A stretch of 12,116 nt of DNA from Actinomycetota bacterium (GCA_005883885.1 VAYF01000053.1:2910-15025); one strand, 5' to 3'; positions 1-6,355 are shown, counted from the stretch's first letter. Program-made: numbers and translations. Notes: a model not told the origin generated them from the sequence alone.

Positions 1-1
1 G

Positions 2-220
2 CCCTCGTTGGATGTGTCGGGCATGGGAGAAGCCCACTATCAGCTGCTACGGTCGTTCTTCGAACGACGCGACCACCTGGAGCCGAACGCCCGCGCCCAC
101 CTCGCAAGCCAGATCGCGACCGCGATCAGGCCCGTGGTCCGAACGTCCGCTCCCTTGTCGGACGAGGGCCTGATCGACGCCGCTGCTGCGGCGTACCGTC
201 GTCGTTTCGCACCGGGGTGA
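2..220 (+). CDS. C-terminal fragment, possibly RDD-family membrane protein
   Basis: This reading frame is open at the left edge and ends at TGA 218-220, so only about 72 C-terminal residues are visible and the true start is outside the window. The fragment is soluble, charged and probably helical. It has the pattern 'YQLLRSFFERRDHLEPNARAHLA', which reads as a helix, an arginine pair, a short turn and a second helix, followed by a late 'AAAAAYRRRF' segment. From memory this resembles the cytoplasmic tail after the membrane helices in many actinobacterial RDD proteins (…FLxRRxxLxPxARxxLA…). No transmembrane part is in view, so the family call is tentative. A stop-to-start gap of 93 bp and a change of apparent function separate it from the next gene. 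Confidence 0.5.
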   Translation, partial: PSLDVSGMGEAHYQLLRSFFERRDHLEPNARAHLASQIATAIRPVVRTSAPLSDEGLIDAAAAAYRRRFAPG

Positions 221-261
221 TCCCCGCTCGGCGAGGATTCGCCCGAACGACTGTCCGGACA

Positions 262-307
262 TAGGATGAGGTTTCCGGACCGTTCCCCCGGTCCACGAGG
301 GAAGGAG
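262..307 (+). promoter_or_regulatory. Candidate promoter, leader hairpin and strong RBS for the YCII-domain gene
   Basis: TAGGAT at 262-267 fits the actinobacterial -10 pattern TANNNT. No good -35 is visible. The leader then carries an inverted repeat, GGACCG 277-282 and CGGTCC 289-294, around a 6-nt loop, ending 6 nt before a strong Shine-Dalgarno GAAGGAG at 301-307. The Shine-Dalgarno lies 6 nt from ATG 314. The ribosome site is solid; the promoter and any role of the hairpin are inference. Confidence 0.35.
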
Positions 308-313
308 ACCGCG

Positions 314-628
314 ATGACGGATTACGTGCTCCTGTACAGCGGCGGATCGATGCCCGAGACCGAGGAAGAGCAGAAGACCGTGATGGAGGCCTGGAACACC
401 TGGATGGGCCAGCTCGGCTCGTCCCTCAAGGACGGTGGCAACCCGTTCACCCCGGCCTCCAAGACGATCTCCAACGATGGCTCGATCAGCGACGGCGGGG
501 GCAGCGCCAGCGGCTACTCGATCCTCAGCGCGGACTCGCTGGACGCCGCTGCCGAGATGGCGAAGGGCTGCCCGGTGCTGCAGGGAGGCGCCACGATCAC
601 CGTCTACGAGACCTTCGCGGTGATGTGA
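314..628 (+). CDS. YCII-related (YciI-like, COG3795-type) small domain protein
   Basis: The product has 104 residues. ATG 314 was chosen over the upstream GTG/ATG-rich region because GAAGGAG lies 6 nt before it and the protein then begins with the usual first strand, MTDYVLLYSGG. The fold family is a ferredoxin-like alpha/beta dimer. The N-terminal strand, the long helix (TEEEQKTVMEAWNTWMGQL), the central strand (ASGYSILSA), the helix SLDAAAEMAKGCPVL and the last strand (ATITVYETF) follow YCII-domain order. The DGPF box seen in many relatives is replaced by a glycine/serine-rich loop (SDGGGSAS). YCII proteins are often found beside sigma factors or oxidoreductases, and their catalytic role is mostly unproven. 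The gene ends 10 nt before the flavin oxidase, whose ribosome site overlaps this stop codon, so the two are very probably co-transcribed. Confidence 0.8.
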   Translation: MTDYVLLYSGGSMPETEEEQKTVMEAWNTWMGQLGSSLKDGGNPFTPASKTISNDGSISDGGGSASGYSILSADSLDAAAEMAKGCPVLQGGATITVYETFAVM

Positions 629-638
629 GGACGCATCG

Positions 639-1790
639 CTGAGCCATCCCGAGAACCGATACGACCTCGGCGTCATCGGGCTCGGCGCCTTCGGCTCGGC
701 GGCCGCGTACTGGGGCACGCGGCGCGGCGCAAGCGTGATCGGGCTCGAACGGTTCGAGCTCGGGCACGCACGAGGCGCATCCGAGGATCATTCGCGGATC
801 ATCCGGCGGAGCTACTCGTCGGCCGACTACGTCCGGTTCACGCAGCAGGCGTTCGAGACCTGGGCGGAGGTGGCCGAGGAGTCGGGCGAGGAACTCGTGA
901 CGATCACCGGCGGCCTCGACCTCTTCCCGCGCGACCCGATCGATGAGCCCGCACCCTTCCTGCACGCGATGCGCGAGGAAGGCGTGGAGCACGAGGTCCT
1001 GGATGCTGCCGCGCTCCTCGCCCGCTGGCCGGTGTGGCACGTCTCGGACGAGGTCGTCGCGATCTACCAGCACGATGCGGGGATCGTGGCGGCCAGTCGA
1101 GCCAACGCGGTGCATCGGCGCCTCGCGCGAGCGCGAGGCGCCGATCTCCTCCCCGAGACGCCGGTCGAAAAGGTCAGCCCCGACCGGGACGGCTTCGCCC
1201 TGGAGACCGCGACCCGCACCTACCGGTGCGGGTCGCTCGTGATCGCGGCCGACGCCTGGATGAACGAGGTGCTGGTGCCGTTCGGCGTGCACCTTCCCCT
1301 TCGCATCCTCCAGGAGCAGGTCACGTACTTCGACGCGACGGACCCCGCGTCGTTCGACCCGGCGACGTTCCCCGTTTGGATCTGGCACAGCGACCCGCAC
1401 ATGTACGGCCTGCCGTCGTTCGGCCGACCGGGGCCGAAGGTCGCGATCCACGGCGGCGGCCCGGAGGTGACCCCCGAGACCAGGACGTTCCAGCCCGACC
1501 GGGGCTACGCGGCCGTGGTCGAGCGGTTCATCCGCGAGCATCTTCCCGGTGCGGTCGGCCCCCCGCTCGAGGTGCGCACGTGTCTCTACACGCTCACGCC
1601 CGACCAGGACTTCGTCCTGGACCTCGTGCCGGGGACGTCGAACGCCTCATTCGGACTCGGCACGGCCCACGGGTTCAAGTTCGCGAGCGTGTTCGGTCGA
1701 ACGCTGGTCGAGCTTGCGCTCGACGGCATCTCCGAGTGGCGGCTCCCGCGGTTCGCGGCGGATCGCCGGTCGCTCACCCAGCAGGCGTGA
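639..1790 (+). CDS. FAD-dependent sarcosine / N-methyl amino acid oxidase-like protein (MSOX/MTOX family), CTG start
   Basis: The family oxidatively demethylates N-methyl amino acids to aldehyde, amine and H2O2. From CTG 639 the product has 383 residues, the normal family length. The Rossmann FAD loop GLGAFG is at residues 14-19. SRIIR at 52-56 keeps the arginine of the substrate region. Lys267 and His271 keep the K-x-x-x-H pair. Cys315 in TCLYTLTPDQDF matches the covalent-flavin cysteine of monomeric sarcosine oxidase. HGFKF at 344-348 is the C-terminal FAD motif. The His of family motif SSHGxxR appears to be Glu49, with a His at 51 instead, so the substrate may differ from sarcosine. The frame has no ATG, GTG or TTG between the in-frame stop at 621 and GTG 735, which would cut off the FAD loop. 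CTG 639 sits 8 nt after GAGG (627-630). The exact substrate is unknown. Confidence 0.88.
   Translation: MSHPENRYDLGVIGLGAFGSAAAYWGTRRGASVIGLERFELGHARGASEDHSRIIRRSYSSADYVRFTQQAFETWAEVAEESGEELVTITGGLDLFPRDPIDEPAPFLHAMREEGVEHEVLDAAALLARWPVWHVSDEVVAIYQHDAGIVAASRANAVHRRLARARGADLLPETPVEKVSPDRDGFALETATRTYRCGSLVIAADAWMNEVLVPFGVHLPLRILQEQVTYFDATDPASFDPATFPVWIWHSDPHMYGLPSFGRPGPKVAIHGGGPEVTPETRTFQPDRGYAAVVERFIREHLPGAVGPPLEVRTCLYTLTPDQDFVLDLVPGTSNASFGLGTAHGFKFASVFGRTLVELALDGISEWRLPRFAADRRSLTQQA
1114..1145. repeat. Perfect inverted repeat, 15-bp arms, 2-nt loop, inside the oxidase gene
   Basis: Left arm ATCGGCGCCTCGCGC (1114-1128), loop GA, right arm GCGCGAGGCGCCGAT (1131-1145), with no mismatch. It lies within codons 159-169 of the oxidase, which read as a normal helix of the family (HRRLARARGAD), so the protein is intact. 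Function is unknown. In mRNA it would form a very stable stem. Confidence 0.95.
1209..1236. repeat. Perfect inverted repeat, 12-bp arms, 4-nt loop, inside the oxidase gene
   Basis: Left arm GCGACCCGCACC (1209-1220), loop TACC, right arm GGTGCGGGTCGC (1225-1236). It lies 63 bp downstream of the 15-bp inverted repeat in the same gene. The reading frame is intact through it (ATRTYRCGSL). Confidence 0.95.
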
Positions 1791-1793
1791 GGA

Positions 1794-2357
1794 TCAGCGT
1801 TGCGTCCACCCCGGGCGCTTGCCGTCATCCTCGAGGAACTGCACGAACGGTGAATCGTCGTTCGCGAGGCCGACGATCGCCCGGACCGTGCCGTCAGCAT
1901 CCAGCAGCCTGAGCACGGGTGCGCCGCCCGCCGCGAGCCCGAGCCGCACACGAACCTTGCCGCGCTGGTCGTAGAGACCCATCGTCGGGGTTCCTTGCTC
2001 GGCGAGCTTGTGGCGGTGCTGCAGCTCGCCGTCCTCGACGTCGACGCCCATCGTTGGCGAGGCATCCGAACCCAGCCCGAACTTCGCTCGGATCCTGCCG
2101 TGCTTGTCGCCGAACGCGAGGGATGCCGAACCGTCCGAGGAGAGCCCGAACGTCGCGCGGACCTTGCCGTTGTCGTCGGCGATGGCCAGACCGGCCGCTC
2201 CGTCCGCCTGCACCCCGAACCGCGCCCGGACGCTCCCATCGGCGTCGAGCATCGAGAAGAAGGGGTGTTCGTCCCCCGACAGGCCGATCCGCATCCGGAC
2301 GTGACCGAACTCGTCCACGACCTCGAACTCATCGGCTCGAACGACACGCTTCTTCAT
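1794..2357 (-). CDS. Tandem 23-residue repeat protein of unknown function
   Basis: The product has 187 residues. After a short MKKRVVR head, the whole protein is eight consecutive units of 23 residues, the last cut to 19. The core of each unit is an Asp-x-x-Gly turn followed by a V-R-A-x-x-G-[LV] strand, for example DADGSVRARFGV, DDNGKVRATFGL, DQRGKVRVRLGL and DADGTVRAIVGL. Unit 5 (VEDGELQHRHKL) has lost the consensus. Such short strand-turn-strand units suggest an all-beta hairpin or solenoid-like fold. There is no signal peptide, membrane helix or recognisable catalytic motif. Similar repeat proteins occur in actinobacteria and neighbouring phyla, as I recall, but I know no assigned function. 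ATG 2357 is preferred because the repeat begins there; the ribosome site is weak, and an in-frame GTG at 2441 would add 28 non-repeat residues. The gene is convergent with the oxidase, with 3 bp between the stops. Confidence 0.75.
   Translation of the reverse strand: MKKRVVRADEFEVVDEFGHVRMRIGLSGDEHPFFSMLDADGSVRARFGVQADGAAGLAIADDNGKVRATFGLSSDGSASLAFGDKHGRIRAKFGLGSDASPTMGVDVEDGELQHRHKLAEQGTPTMGLYDQRGKVRVRLGLAAGGAPVLRLLDADGTVRAIVGLANDDSPFVQFLEDDGKRPGWTQR
1797..2336 (-). repeat. Eight tandem 69-bp (23-codon) units encoding the repeat protein
   Basis: Units align without gaps at a strict 23-codon period: residues 8-30, 31-53, 54-76, 77-99, 100-122, 123-145, 146-168 and 169-187. Conservation is at protein level (Asp, Gly, Val-Arg-Ala, Gly-Leu). 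DNA identity between units is only partial, so the array is old or under selection rather than freshly duplicated. Confidence 0.85.
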
Positions 2358-2571
2358 GGGCTCGTGGGCGCGGGAGAAGGACCGCGGGCCTATCGTCGCG
2401 CACGCGCGAGCGCGGCTCAAGCGCTGAGGGAGGGAGAACACGAAGTGAGAGGCCGCCGAAACCCGAGGGCTCCAACGACCTCTCGTGCGTTTTGTACCCC
2501 AGCGAGCGACTCGCCGTCAAGTCGAGGATCGGATGTTTGTCGGTATTCCTCCGGTCGTCTGGGCGCCGGCC
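2358..2571 (-). promoter_or_regulatory. Intergenic region with candidate promoter for the repeat-protein gene
   Basis: This is 214 bp between the stop of the DUF3352 gene and the repeat-protein start, both minus strand. On the minus strand TTGAGC (2420-2415) and GACGAT (2397-2392) are separated by 17 bp, a passable -35/-10 pair that would give a leader of roughly 30 nt. No T-tailed terminator hairpin is visible after the DUF3352 stop. The rest holds nothing I can name. Confidence 0.25.
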
Positions 2572-4392
2572 TCAGGGGATCCAGATGAACAGCCGCGTCC
2601 GCTGGAGGTCGGGCTCGTTCTTGGTGCCGGCGACCACGGCCTCGATCGGCTTCAAGGACTTGCCGATCTCGTTGTCGAAGGACGCGGCCTCCGCCGGTGG
2701 GAACTGGCCGCGGATCACGTTGACGATGGCCGGAACGTCGAGATACAGGACGCCGTCATCGGTCGGAACGCTCGCCGTTGCCGACGTGAACCGAGCGGCG
2801 GTGGAGATCGCCGCTCCGCCGGCGTGGACATCGATCACGTGTTCGACCTGGGCGCGCGACGAACCCACGACGGCCACGTCGCCGATCACCGCGTACGCGA
2901 CCGGCAGGGCCGCCCCCGACGATGCGTACGTGACGGTGACGCCGCCGTGGCTCTCTGTAGCCCACCGGGTGGTCTCGTGCGTGATCCTGCATCCTCCGCT
3001 CGAAGAGCACGATGCACCGCTCGCACCGAGGGGAAGGCTCTGCAGCGAGTCGTCGAGCCACTTCGACGTCGCGGCGGGATCGTTCGTCCCGACCATCAAC
3101 ACGCCTCCGACCGGGATCGTCCCTTGCTCGGGGCTCGCCGCGGCAGCGACGTCGCCGGTCAACTGGGACAGCAGGCCTCCTGCACCCGTGACGCCCAGCC
3201 GCTTGAGCTCTTGATCGGCGTGCGGATCGCTCGAGCCGATGCGGCCGACCTGATCGGCGATCGCCGCATCGAGATGCTCGACCGCGTACATCCCGAGCGC
3301 GTCGTCCGGGACGAGGTCGATCAGCGGGTTCGGATGGTCGGCCGCCGACAAGGTCTGGCGCTGGACGTCGGAGAGCTTCGCGTCGTCGTACATCATCACC
3401 GTGTCGAGGGCCAACCCGTCGGACTCCGCGGAGACGGACACCCCTACGCCCTCGAGTGCATCCAGGCTCGTGACGCCCGTCGTGAGCCCTGCCGCGCCCA
3501 GGACGTCACCGAAGGTCCCGAGCAGCTGGGCGGTGTCGACGAACGCGACGCCGAGCCGTGACTGCGGCAGAGCGCCGGTCACCCGCTGGAAGTTCGCGTC
3601 GTCCGCGATCGACGGCCCGCCGTGCGCGGTGTCGATGACCGCCGCGACCGCACCTTCATCGGATCCCAGCACGACCACGCCGTCGACGATCGCGAACGAC
3701 GGATGGTCCGACGTTGCGGACACCGTGATCGGGACGCCGTCGTGATCGGAGCTGTGGAAGGTGGCGCCTTTGCTCTCCAGACCCGCCCGGAGCTTCTGCA
3801 GCGACTCGACCGCGGCGCTCTGGTCATCCGTCGCGATCAGGGCTGCGTACGACGTCTCCTGCGCGCTCCTCACGTCGACGTAGAGCCCGACCTCCGAGCC
3901 CACCCATCGCACGTCGTCGTGCGTCATCCCGACATCCCGAAGGACGTCGTCGAGGGTCTGGTTCAGCTGCTGCTGAAGCTGATCCGGGCCGCCGACGGCG
4001 GGGAACCTCGATACGATGCGGAGGAGGTTGACCTTCTGGCTGGCGGCCGGGTCGAGGTTGGCCGTCACGACGACGTCGGCGCTCGCGGGGACCTTGTTCA
4101 GGATCACCTCGCCGCTGCCTCGAAGGAGCATGAAAGCGGCCGCGCCGGCGGCGCCGGCCAGCACGAGCACCGCGGCGAGCGCGATGCCGGCGACCTTGAG
4201 CCCGCGGCGACGCGCCGGCGGCGGGGCCTCGCCTCCTTCGGTCACCTCCGCCATCGCGATCGGCAGGGCGCCCTCCGGAGGGCCAGGGAAGCCACCGCCG
4301 GTCTTGGATCGGGGGTCGAGGCTCCAGGTGTCGCCCGGCTGCGCGTCCGCCGGTGGGCCGGCCACGTCGTCGGTGGGGGGTTGGTCGCTCAC
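2572..4392 (-). CDS. DUF3352 family membrane-anchored extracytoplasmic protein
   Basis: The product has 606 residues. Residues 1-63 are a proline/glycine-rich, disordered cytoplasmic head ending in an arginine cluster (PPPARRRG). Residues about 66-90 form one transmembrane helix of Ala, Val and Leu, so the remaining roughly 515 residues should lie outside the membrane. The external part opens with the DUF3352 signature: a strand ending NKVPASADVVVTANLDPA, then Q-x-x-x-L-x-x-I-x-x-RFPAVGG, then a helix of repeated Q/L and WVGSEVGLYVDV. It contains the cysteines of SCSSSGGC, a possible small disulfide loop. The family is common in actinobacteria and cyanobacteria; its function is unknown. The start is GTG 4392 with GGAAGGA about 9 nt upstream. 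A 100-bp gap separates it from the racemase stop, so read-through is possible but separate transcription is also plausible. Confidence 0.82.
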   Translation of the reverse strand: MSDQPPTDDVAGPPADAQPGDTWSLDPRSKTGGGFPGPPEGALPIAMAEVTEGGEAPPPARRRGLKVAGIALAAVLVLAGAAGAAAFMLLRGSGEVILNKVPASADVVVTANLDPAASQKVNLLRIVSRFPAVGGPDQLQQQLNQTLDDVLRDVGMTHDDVRWVGSEVGLYVDVRSAQETSYAALIATDDQSAAVESLQKLRAGLESKGATFHSSDHDGVPITVSATSDHPSFAIVDGVVVLGSDEGAVAAVIDTAHGGPSIADDANFQRVTGALPQSRLGVAFVDTAQLLGTFGDVLGAAGLTTGVTSLDALEGVGVSVSAESDGLALDTVMMYDDAKLSDVQRQTLSAADHPNPLIDLVPDDALGMYAVEHLDAAIADQVGRIGSSDPHADQELKRLGVTGAGGLLSQLTGDVAAAASPEQGTIPVGGVLMVGTNDPAATSKWLDDSLQSLPLGASGASCSSSGGCRITHETTRWATESHGGVTVTYASSGAALPVAYAVIGDVAVVGSSRAQVEHVIDVHAGGAAISTAARFTSATASVPTDDGVLYLDVPAIVNVIRGQFPPAEAASFDNEIGKSLKPIEAVVAGTKNEPDLQRTRLFIWIP

Positions 4393-4467
4393 GGTGCGCT
4401 GTCCTTCCGTCGAGGTTCGGCCGCGCCGAGGTATCGGCCGGGCAGGAGCCCAAGCGTAGTGGCCATC

Positions 4468-4487
4468 GGTTCCCTCCGCGAGGAACC
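4468..4487 (-). terminator. Possible hairpin terminator after the racemase gene
   Basis: GGTTCC 4468-4473 pairs with GGAACC 4482-4487. Allowing one bulged C, the stem grows to 8 bp with a CGC loop. It begins 5 bp beyond the racemase stop codon in the direction of transcription. No T-tract follows, so a true intrinsic terminator is uncertain. Confidence 0.35.
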
Positions 4488-4492
4488 TCGGG

Positions 4493-5602
4493 TTAGGCCT
4501 CGAGCACCTCGCGGCGGAGCGTGCATGCCGCCAGCCGGTCGGGCAGCGGCACGACCCCGATCCCGGGGCCGTGAGGAACCTCCATCGTGCCGTCGCTCGC
4601 GAGCACGAATGGCTCCGTCAGATCCTCCGGGAAGTACCGGGCCGACGCGCTCGTGTCGTTGGGCAGGGTGAACCCCGGCATCGTCGCGAGCGCGAGATTG
4701 GTCGCCCGGCCGATCCCCGTTTCGAGCATCCCCCCGCACCAGGCGGGGACGCCGGCCCGGAGGCAGACGTCATGGACCGCGCGCGCTTCGAGTACGCCGC
4801 CGACGCGACCCTGCTTGATGTTGACGATCCGGCAGGCGCCGAGCTCGAGGGCGGCGGCCGCATCGGCCGCCGACCGGATCGACTCGTCCAGGCACAGATC
4901 CGACCGGATCTGTGCCTGGAGCTTCGCGTGCTGGACCAGGTCCTCGTGATGGAGGGGCTGTTCGATCATCAGCAACTCGAAGTCGTCCAGGGCTCGGAGG
5001 ACGTCGACGTCCTCGAGCGTGTATGCGGCGTTCGCGTCGACGGACAGCAGGATGTCAGGATGGTCGGCTCGGATCGGCGCGACCCGGTCCAGGTCCAGAC
5101 CGGGCGCGATCTTGAGCTTGATCCGCCGGTAACCCTCGGCGAGGTATCCGTCGACCTGCGCGCGAAGCTCGTCGACGGTCTCCGTGATCCCGACCGAGAC
5201 GCCGCACACGACGGTCCTCTTGTCCGCGCCCAGATACGAGGCGAGCGACTCGTCGCGCTGGCGCAGCTCTGCATCGAGGATCGCGTTCACGAGCGTCGCC
5301 TTCGCCATCGGGTTGCCGCGGACGAATCTGAACAGGTCGGAGAGCGAACCCGCCGACACGTCGTGCTCGTGGAGCACGGCGGGGCCGAGGAACCCTTCGA
5401 TCGCGCCCCAGACGCTCTGGTTCCACTCGGAACTGAAGTCGGGCTCGATGTCGGCGACGCATTCGCCCCATCCTTCGGCGGCGTCGGTCTCCACCCGAAC
5501 GAGGACGCATTCCTTGCGGTCCGCGACCCCGAACGACGTTCGGAACGGCCGCACGAGCGGCAGCCCCACCAAGAGGAGCTCGCCGCGACGCACCCTCGTC
5601 AT
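4493..5602 (-). CDS. menC: N-succinylamino acid racemase / o-succinylbenzoate synthase (NSAR/OSBS, enolase superfamily)
   Basis: The product has 369 residues, the size of NSAR/OSBS enzymes. The N-terminal capping domain reads LPLVRPFRTSFG, then GWGECVAD. The barrel carries the full catalytic set: KxK at Lys162/Lys164 (RIKLKIAPG), metal ligands Asp189 (SVDANAAY), Glu214 (MIEQPL) and Asp239 (CLDES), and the opposite-face Lys263 (NIKQGRVGG). Asp189, Glu214, Asp239 and Lys263 carry the numbers I recall for the Amycolatopsis racemase. Members either make o-succinylbenzoate for menaquinone, racemise N-succinyl amino acids, or do both; sequence alone cannot separate these. Other menaquinone genes are absent in view, while the upstream partner is a GNAT acyltransferase, which favours amino acid racemisation. 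Start ATG 5602 follows GAGGAGGAAG and overlaps the GNAT stop as ATGA. The symbol is for the family. Confidence 0.88.
   Translation of the reverse strand: MTRVRRGELLLVGLPLVRPFRTSFGVADRKECVLVRVETDAAEGWGECVADIEPDFSSEWNQSVWGAIEGFLGPAVLHEHDVSAGSLSDLFRFVRGNPMAKATLVNAILDAELRQRDESLASYLGADKRTVVCGVSVGITETVDELRAQVDGYLAEGYRRIKLKIAPGLDLDRVAPIRADHPDILLSVDANAAYTLEDVDVLRALDDFELLMIEQPLHHEDLVQHAKLQAQIRSDLCLDESIRSAADAAAALELGACRIVNIKQGRVGGVLEARAVHDVCLRAGVPAWCGGMLETGIGRATNLALATMPGFTLPNDTSASARYFPEDLTEPFVLASDGTMEVPHGPGIGVVPLPDRLAACTLRREVLEA
4852..4872. repeat. Perfect inverted repeat, 9-bp arms, 3-nt loop, inside the racemase gene
   Basis: CGGCGGCCG (4852-4860), loop CAT, CGGCCGCCG (4864-4872). It lies 14 bp from the larger 16-bp inverted repeat. 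GC-rich alanine codons make short palindromes likely here, so alone it means little. Confidence 0.9.
4887..4920. repeat. Perfect inverted repeat, 16-bp arms, 2-nt loop, inside the racemase gene
   Basis: Left arm TCCAGGCACAGATCCG (4887-4902), spacer AC, right arm CGGATCTGTGCCTGGA (4905-4920), with no mismatch. It spans codons 228-239 of the racemase and ends two bases into the codon of the metal ligand Asp239. The protein through it (LQAQIRSDLCLD) matches the family, so this is not a disrupting insertion. Confidence 0.95.
5072..5111. repeat. Imperfect inverted repeat (quasipalindrome) inside the racemase gene
   Basis: GATCGGCGCGACCCGGTC (5072-5089) pairs with GACCGGGCGCGATC (5098-5111), with bulges of two bases and one base. 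Fourteen base pairs form around an 8-nt loop. It is noted because it resembles a precursor state of the perfect hairpins elsewhere in the window. Confidence 0.75.
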
Positions 5603-6342
5603 CGCGCGGCTTCCTCCTCGGCGAAGAGGTAGCAGGACCGCTCGCGGTCGAACGCGAGGCCGATCTGGCCGCGGGCCATCGCGTCCTCGACGGCGGCCGC
5701 GACGTCGTCGCGCCACCGACGGGCCTCGTTCGGGTCACGCGTCCGCAGTTCCTGATGATCGACGGGGATCGGGATCTCGGTGCGCGGACCGCTGACGGAT
5801 CGAGGGCCGGGTTCGTGGGGCAGATCCCATCGGACCATGAACCGGTCGCTGCGCTCTCCCACGTTGAGTTCGTCGGTCATGTCCCCGTAGTAATCGCGAG
5901 CGAAGCCGTCCACGACGGCCCCGAGCTTGCCCAGGTTGAGCCACGCGTTCCGCGCGAGCAGCGGGTCGAACGTCCAGCGCACCACCTGGATGTTCTGCTC
6001 GAGCGCCTGCGCGCGCTGCGCGAGCTTCAACGCGTAGCCCACACCCCGGTGACGTCGGTCGGGCAGCGCCGCGAGCATGTGCGAGTGAACGTGAAGCCCG
6101 GCTCCGTTCACACCGGCCCAGCCCAGGACGAACCCGATCAGGTCGGGGCCGTCGAACGCGCCCCAGCACACGTTCCCGCTCGCCGCCAGGGCCCGGACCA
6201 CCTCACGGTCGACCCGCTGGCCTCCCCAGGTCGCCCGGACCACCTCGTTGATCAGATCGGCGTCATCGACACCGGGGAGCGGGCGCAGCTCGATGCCCGC
6301 GCCGCGCGCCGCGGCGCGGGCCAGCTCCCAGGCGTCGGACAC
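5599..6342 (-). CDS. COG3375-type GNAT acyltransferase, probable amino acid N-succinyl/acyltransferase
   Basis: The product has 247 residues. The GNAT core holds a first strand IELRPL (17-22), then VCWGAFDGPDLIGFVLG (58-74), the acyl-CoA loop R97-x-x-G100-V-G102 in LPDRRHRGVGYALK, and the signature WTFDPLLARNAWLNLGKLGA (123-142) followed by YYGDM. These motifs are those of COG3375, whose members sit beside NSAR/OSBS enzymes; in Geobacillus the partner is known to succinylate D-amino acids. A C-terminal extension of about 70 residues (from DHQELRTRDP) ends FAEEEAAR. GTG 6342 is the last start that keeps the first strand. It has no Shine-Dalgarno but TACGCT lies 7 nt upstream, so the mRNA may be leaderless. 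Its TGA overlaps the racemase ATG (ATGA), indicating translational coupling. Confidence 0.83.
   Translation of the reverse strand: MSDAWELARAAARGAGIELRPLPGVDDADLINEVVRATWGGQRVDREVVRALAASGNVCWGAFDGPDLIGFVLGWAGVNGAGLHVHSHMLAALPDRRHRGVGYALKLAQRAQALEQNIQVVRWTFDPLLARNAWLNLGKLGAVVDGFARDYYGDMTDELNVGERSDRFMVRWDLPHEPGPRSVSGPRTEIPIPVDHQELRTRDPNEARRWRDDVAAAVEDAMARGQIGLAFDRERSCYLFAEEEAAR
6295..6321. repeat. Perfect inverted repeat, 12-bp arms, 3-nt loop, near the start of the GNAT gene
   Basis: GCCCGCGCCGCG (6295-6306), loop CGC, CGCGGCGCGGGC (6310-6321). It lies about 20 nt inside the coding region (residues 8-16, AR-AAARGAG). At this position a stable stem could slow early elongation or act on initiation of a leaderless mRNA. 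Confidence 0.9.
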
Positions 6343-6349
6343 GTCGGCG

Positions 6350-6355
6350 AGCGTA
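6350..6355 (-). promoter_or_regulatory. Candidate -10 element for a leaderless GNAT transcript
   Basis: On the minus strand TACGCT fits TANNNT and ends 7 nt before GTG 6342, the spacing expected if transcription starts at the first base of the codon. No -35 is recognisable; that position falls inside the upstream terminator stem. Confidence 0.4.

Noticed and set aside
735..1790. Oxidase gene starting at GTG 735
   Set aside because: It would remove the FAD-binding GLGAFG loop; CTG 639 with a nearby GAGG restores a full-length enzyme.
1794..2441. Repeat protein starting at GTG 2441
   Set aside because: The added 28 residues are Arg/Ser/Cys-rich, show no repeat and have no ribosome site; ATG 2357 starts directly before the first unit.
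2485..3561. Long plus-strand open frame opposite the DUF3352 gene
   Set aside because: Arg/Asp/Val-rich composition without domains, typical of the antisense frame of a GC-rich gene; the minus-strand DUF3352 signature is clear. The same applies to 3622-4671, 4571-5632 and 5755-6744.
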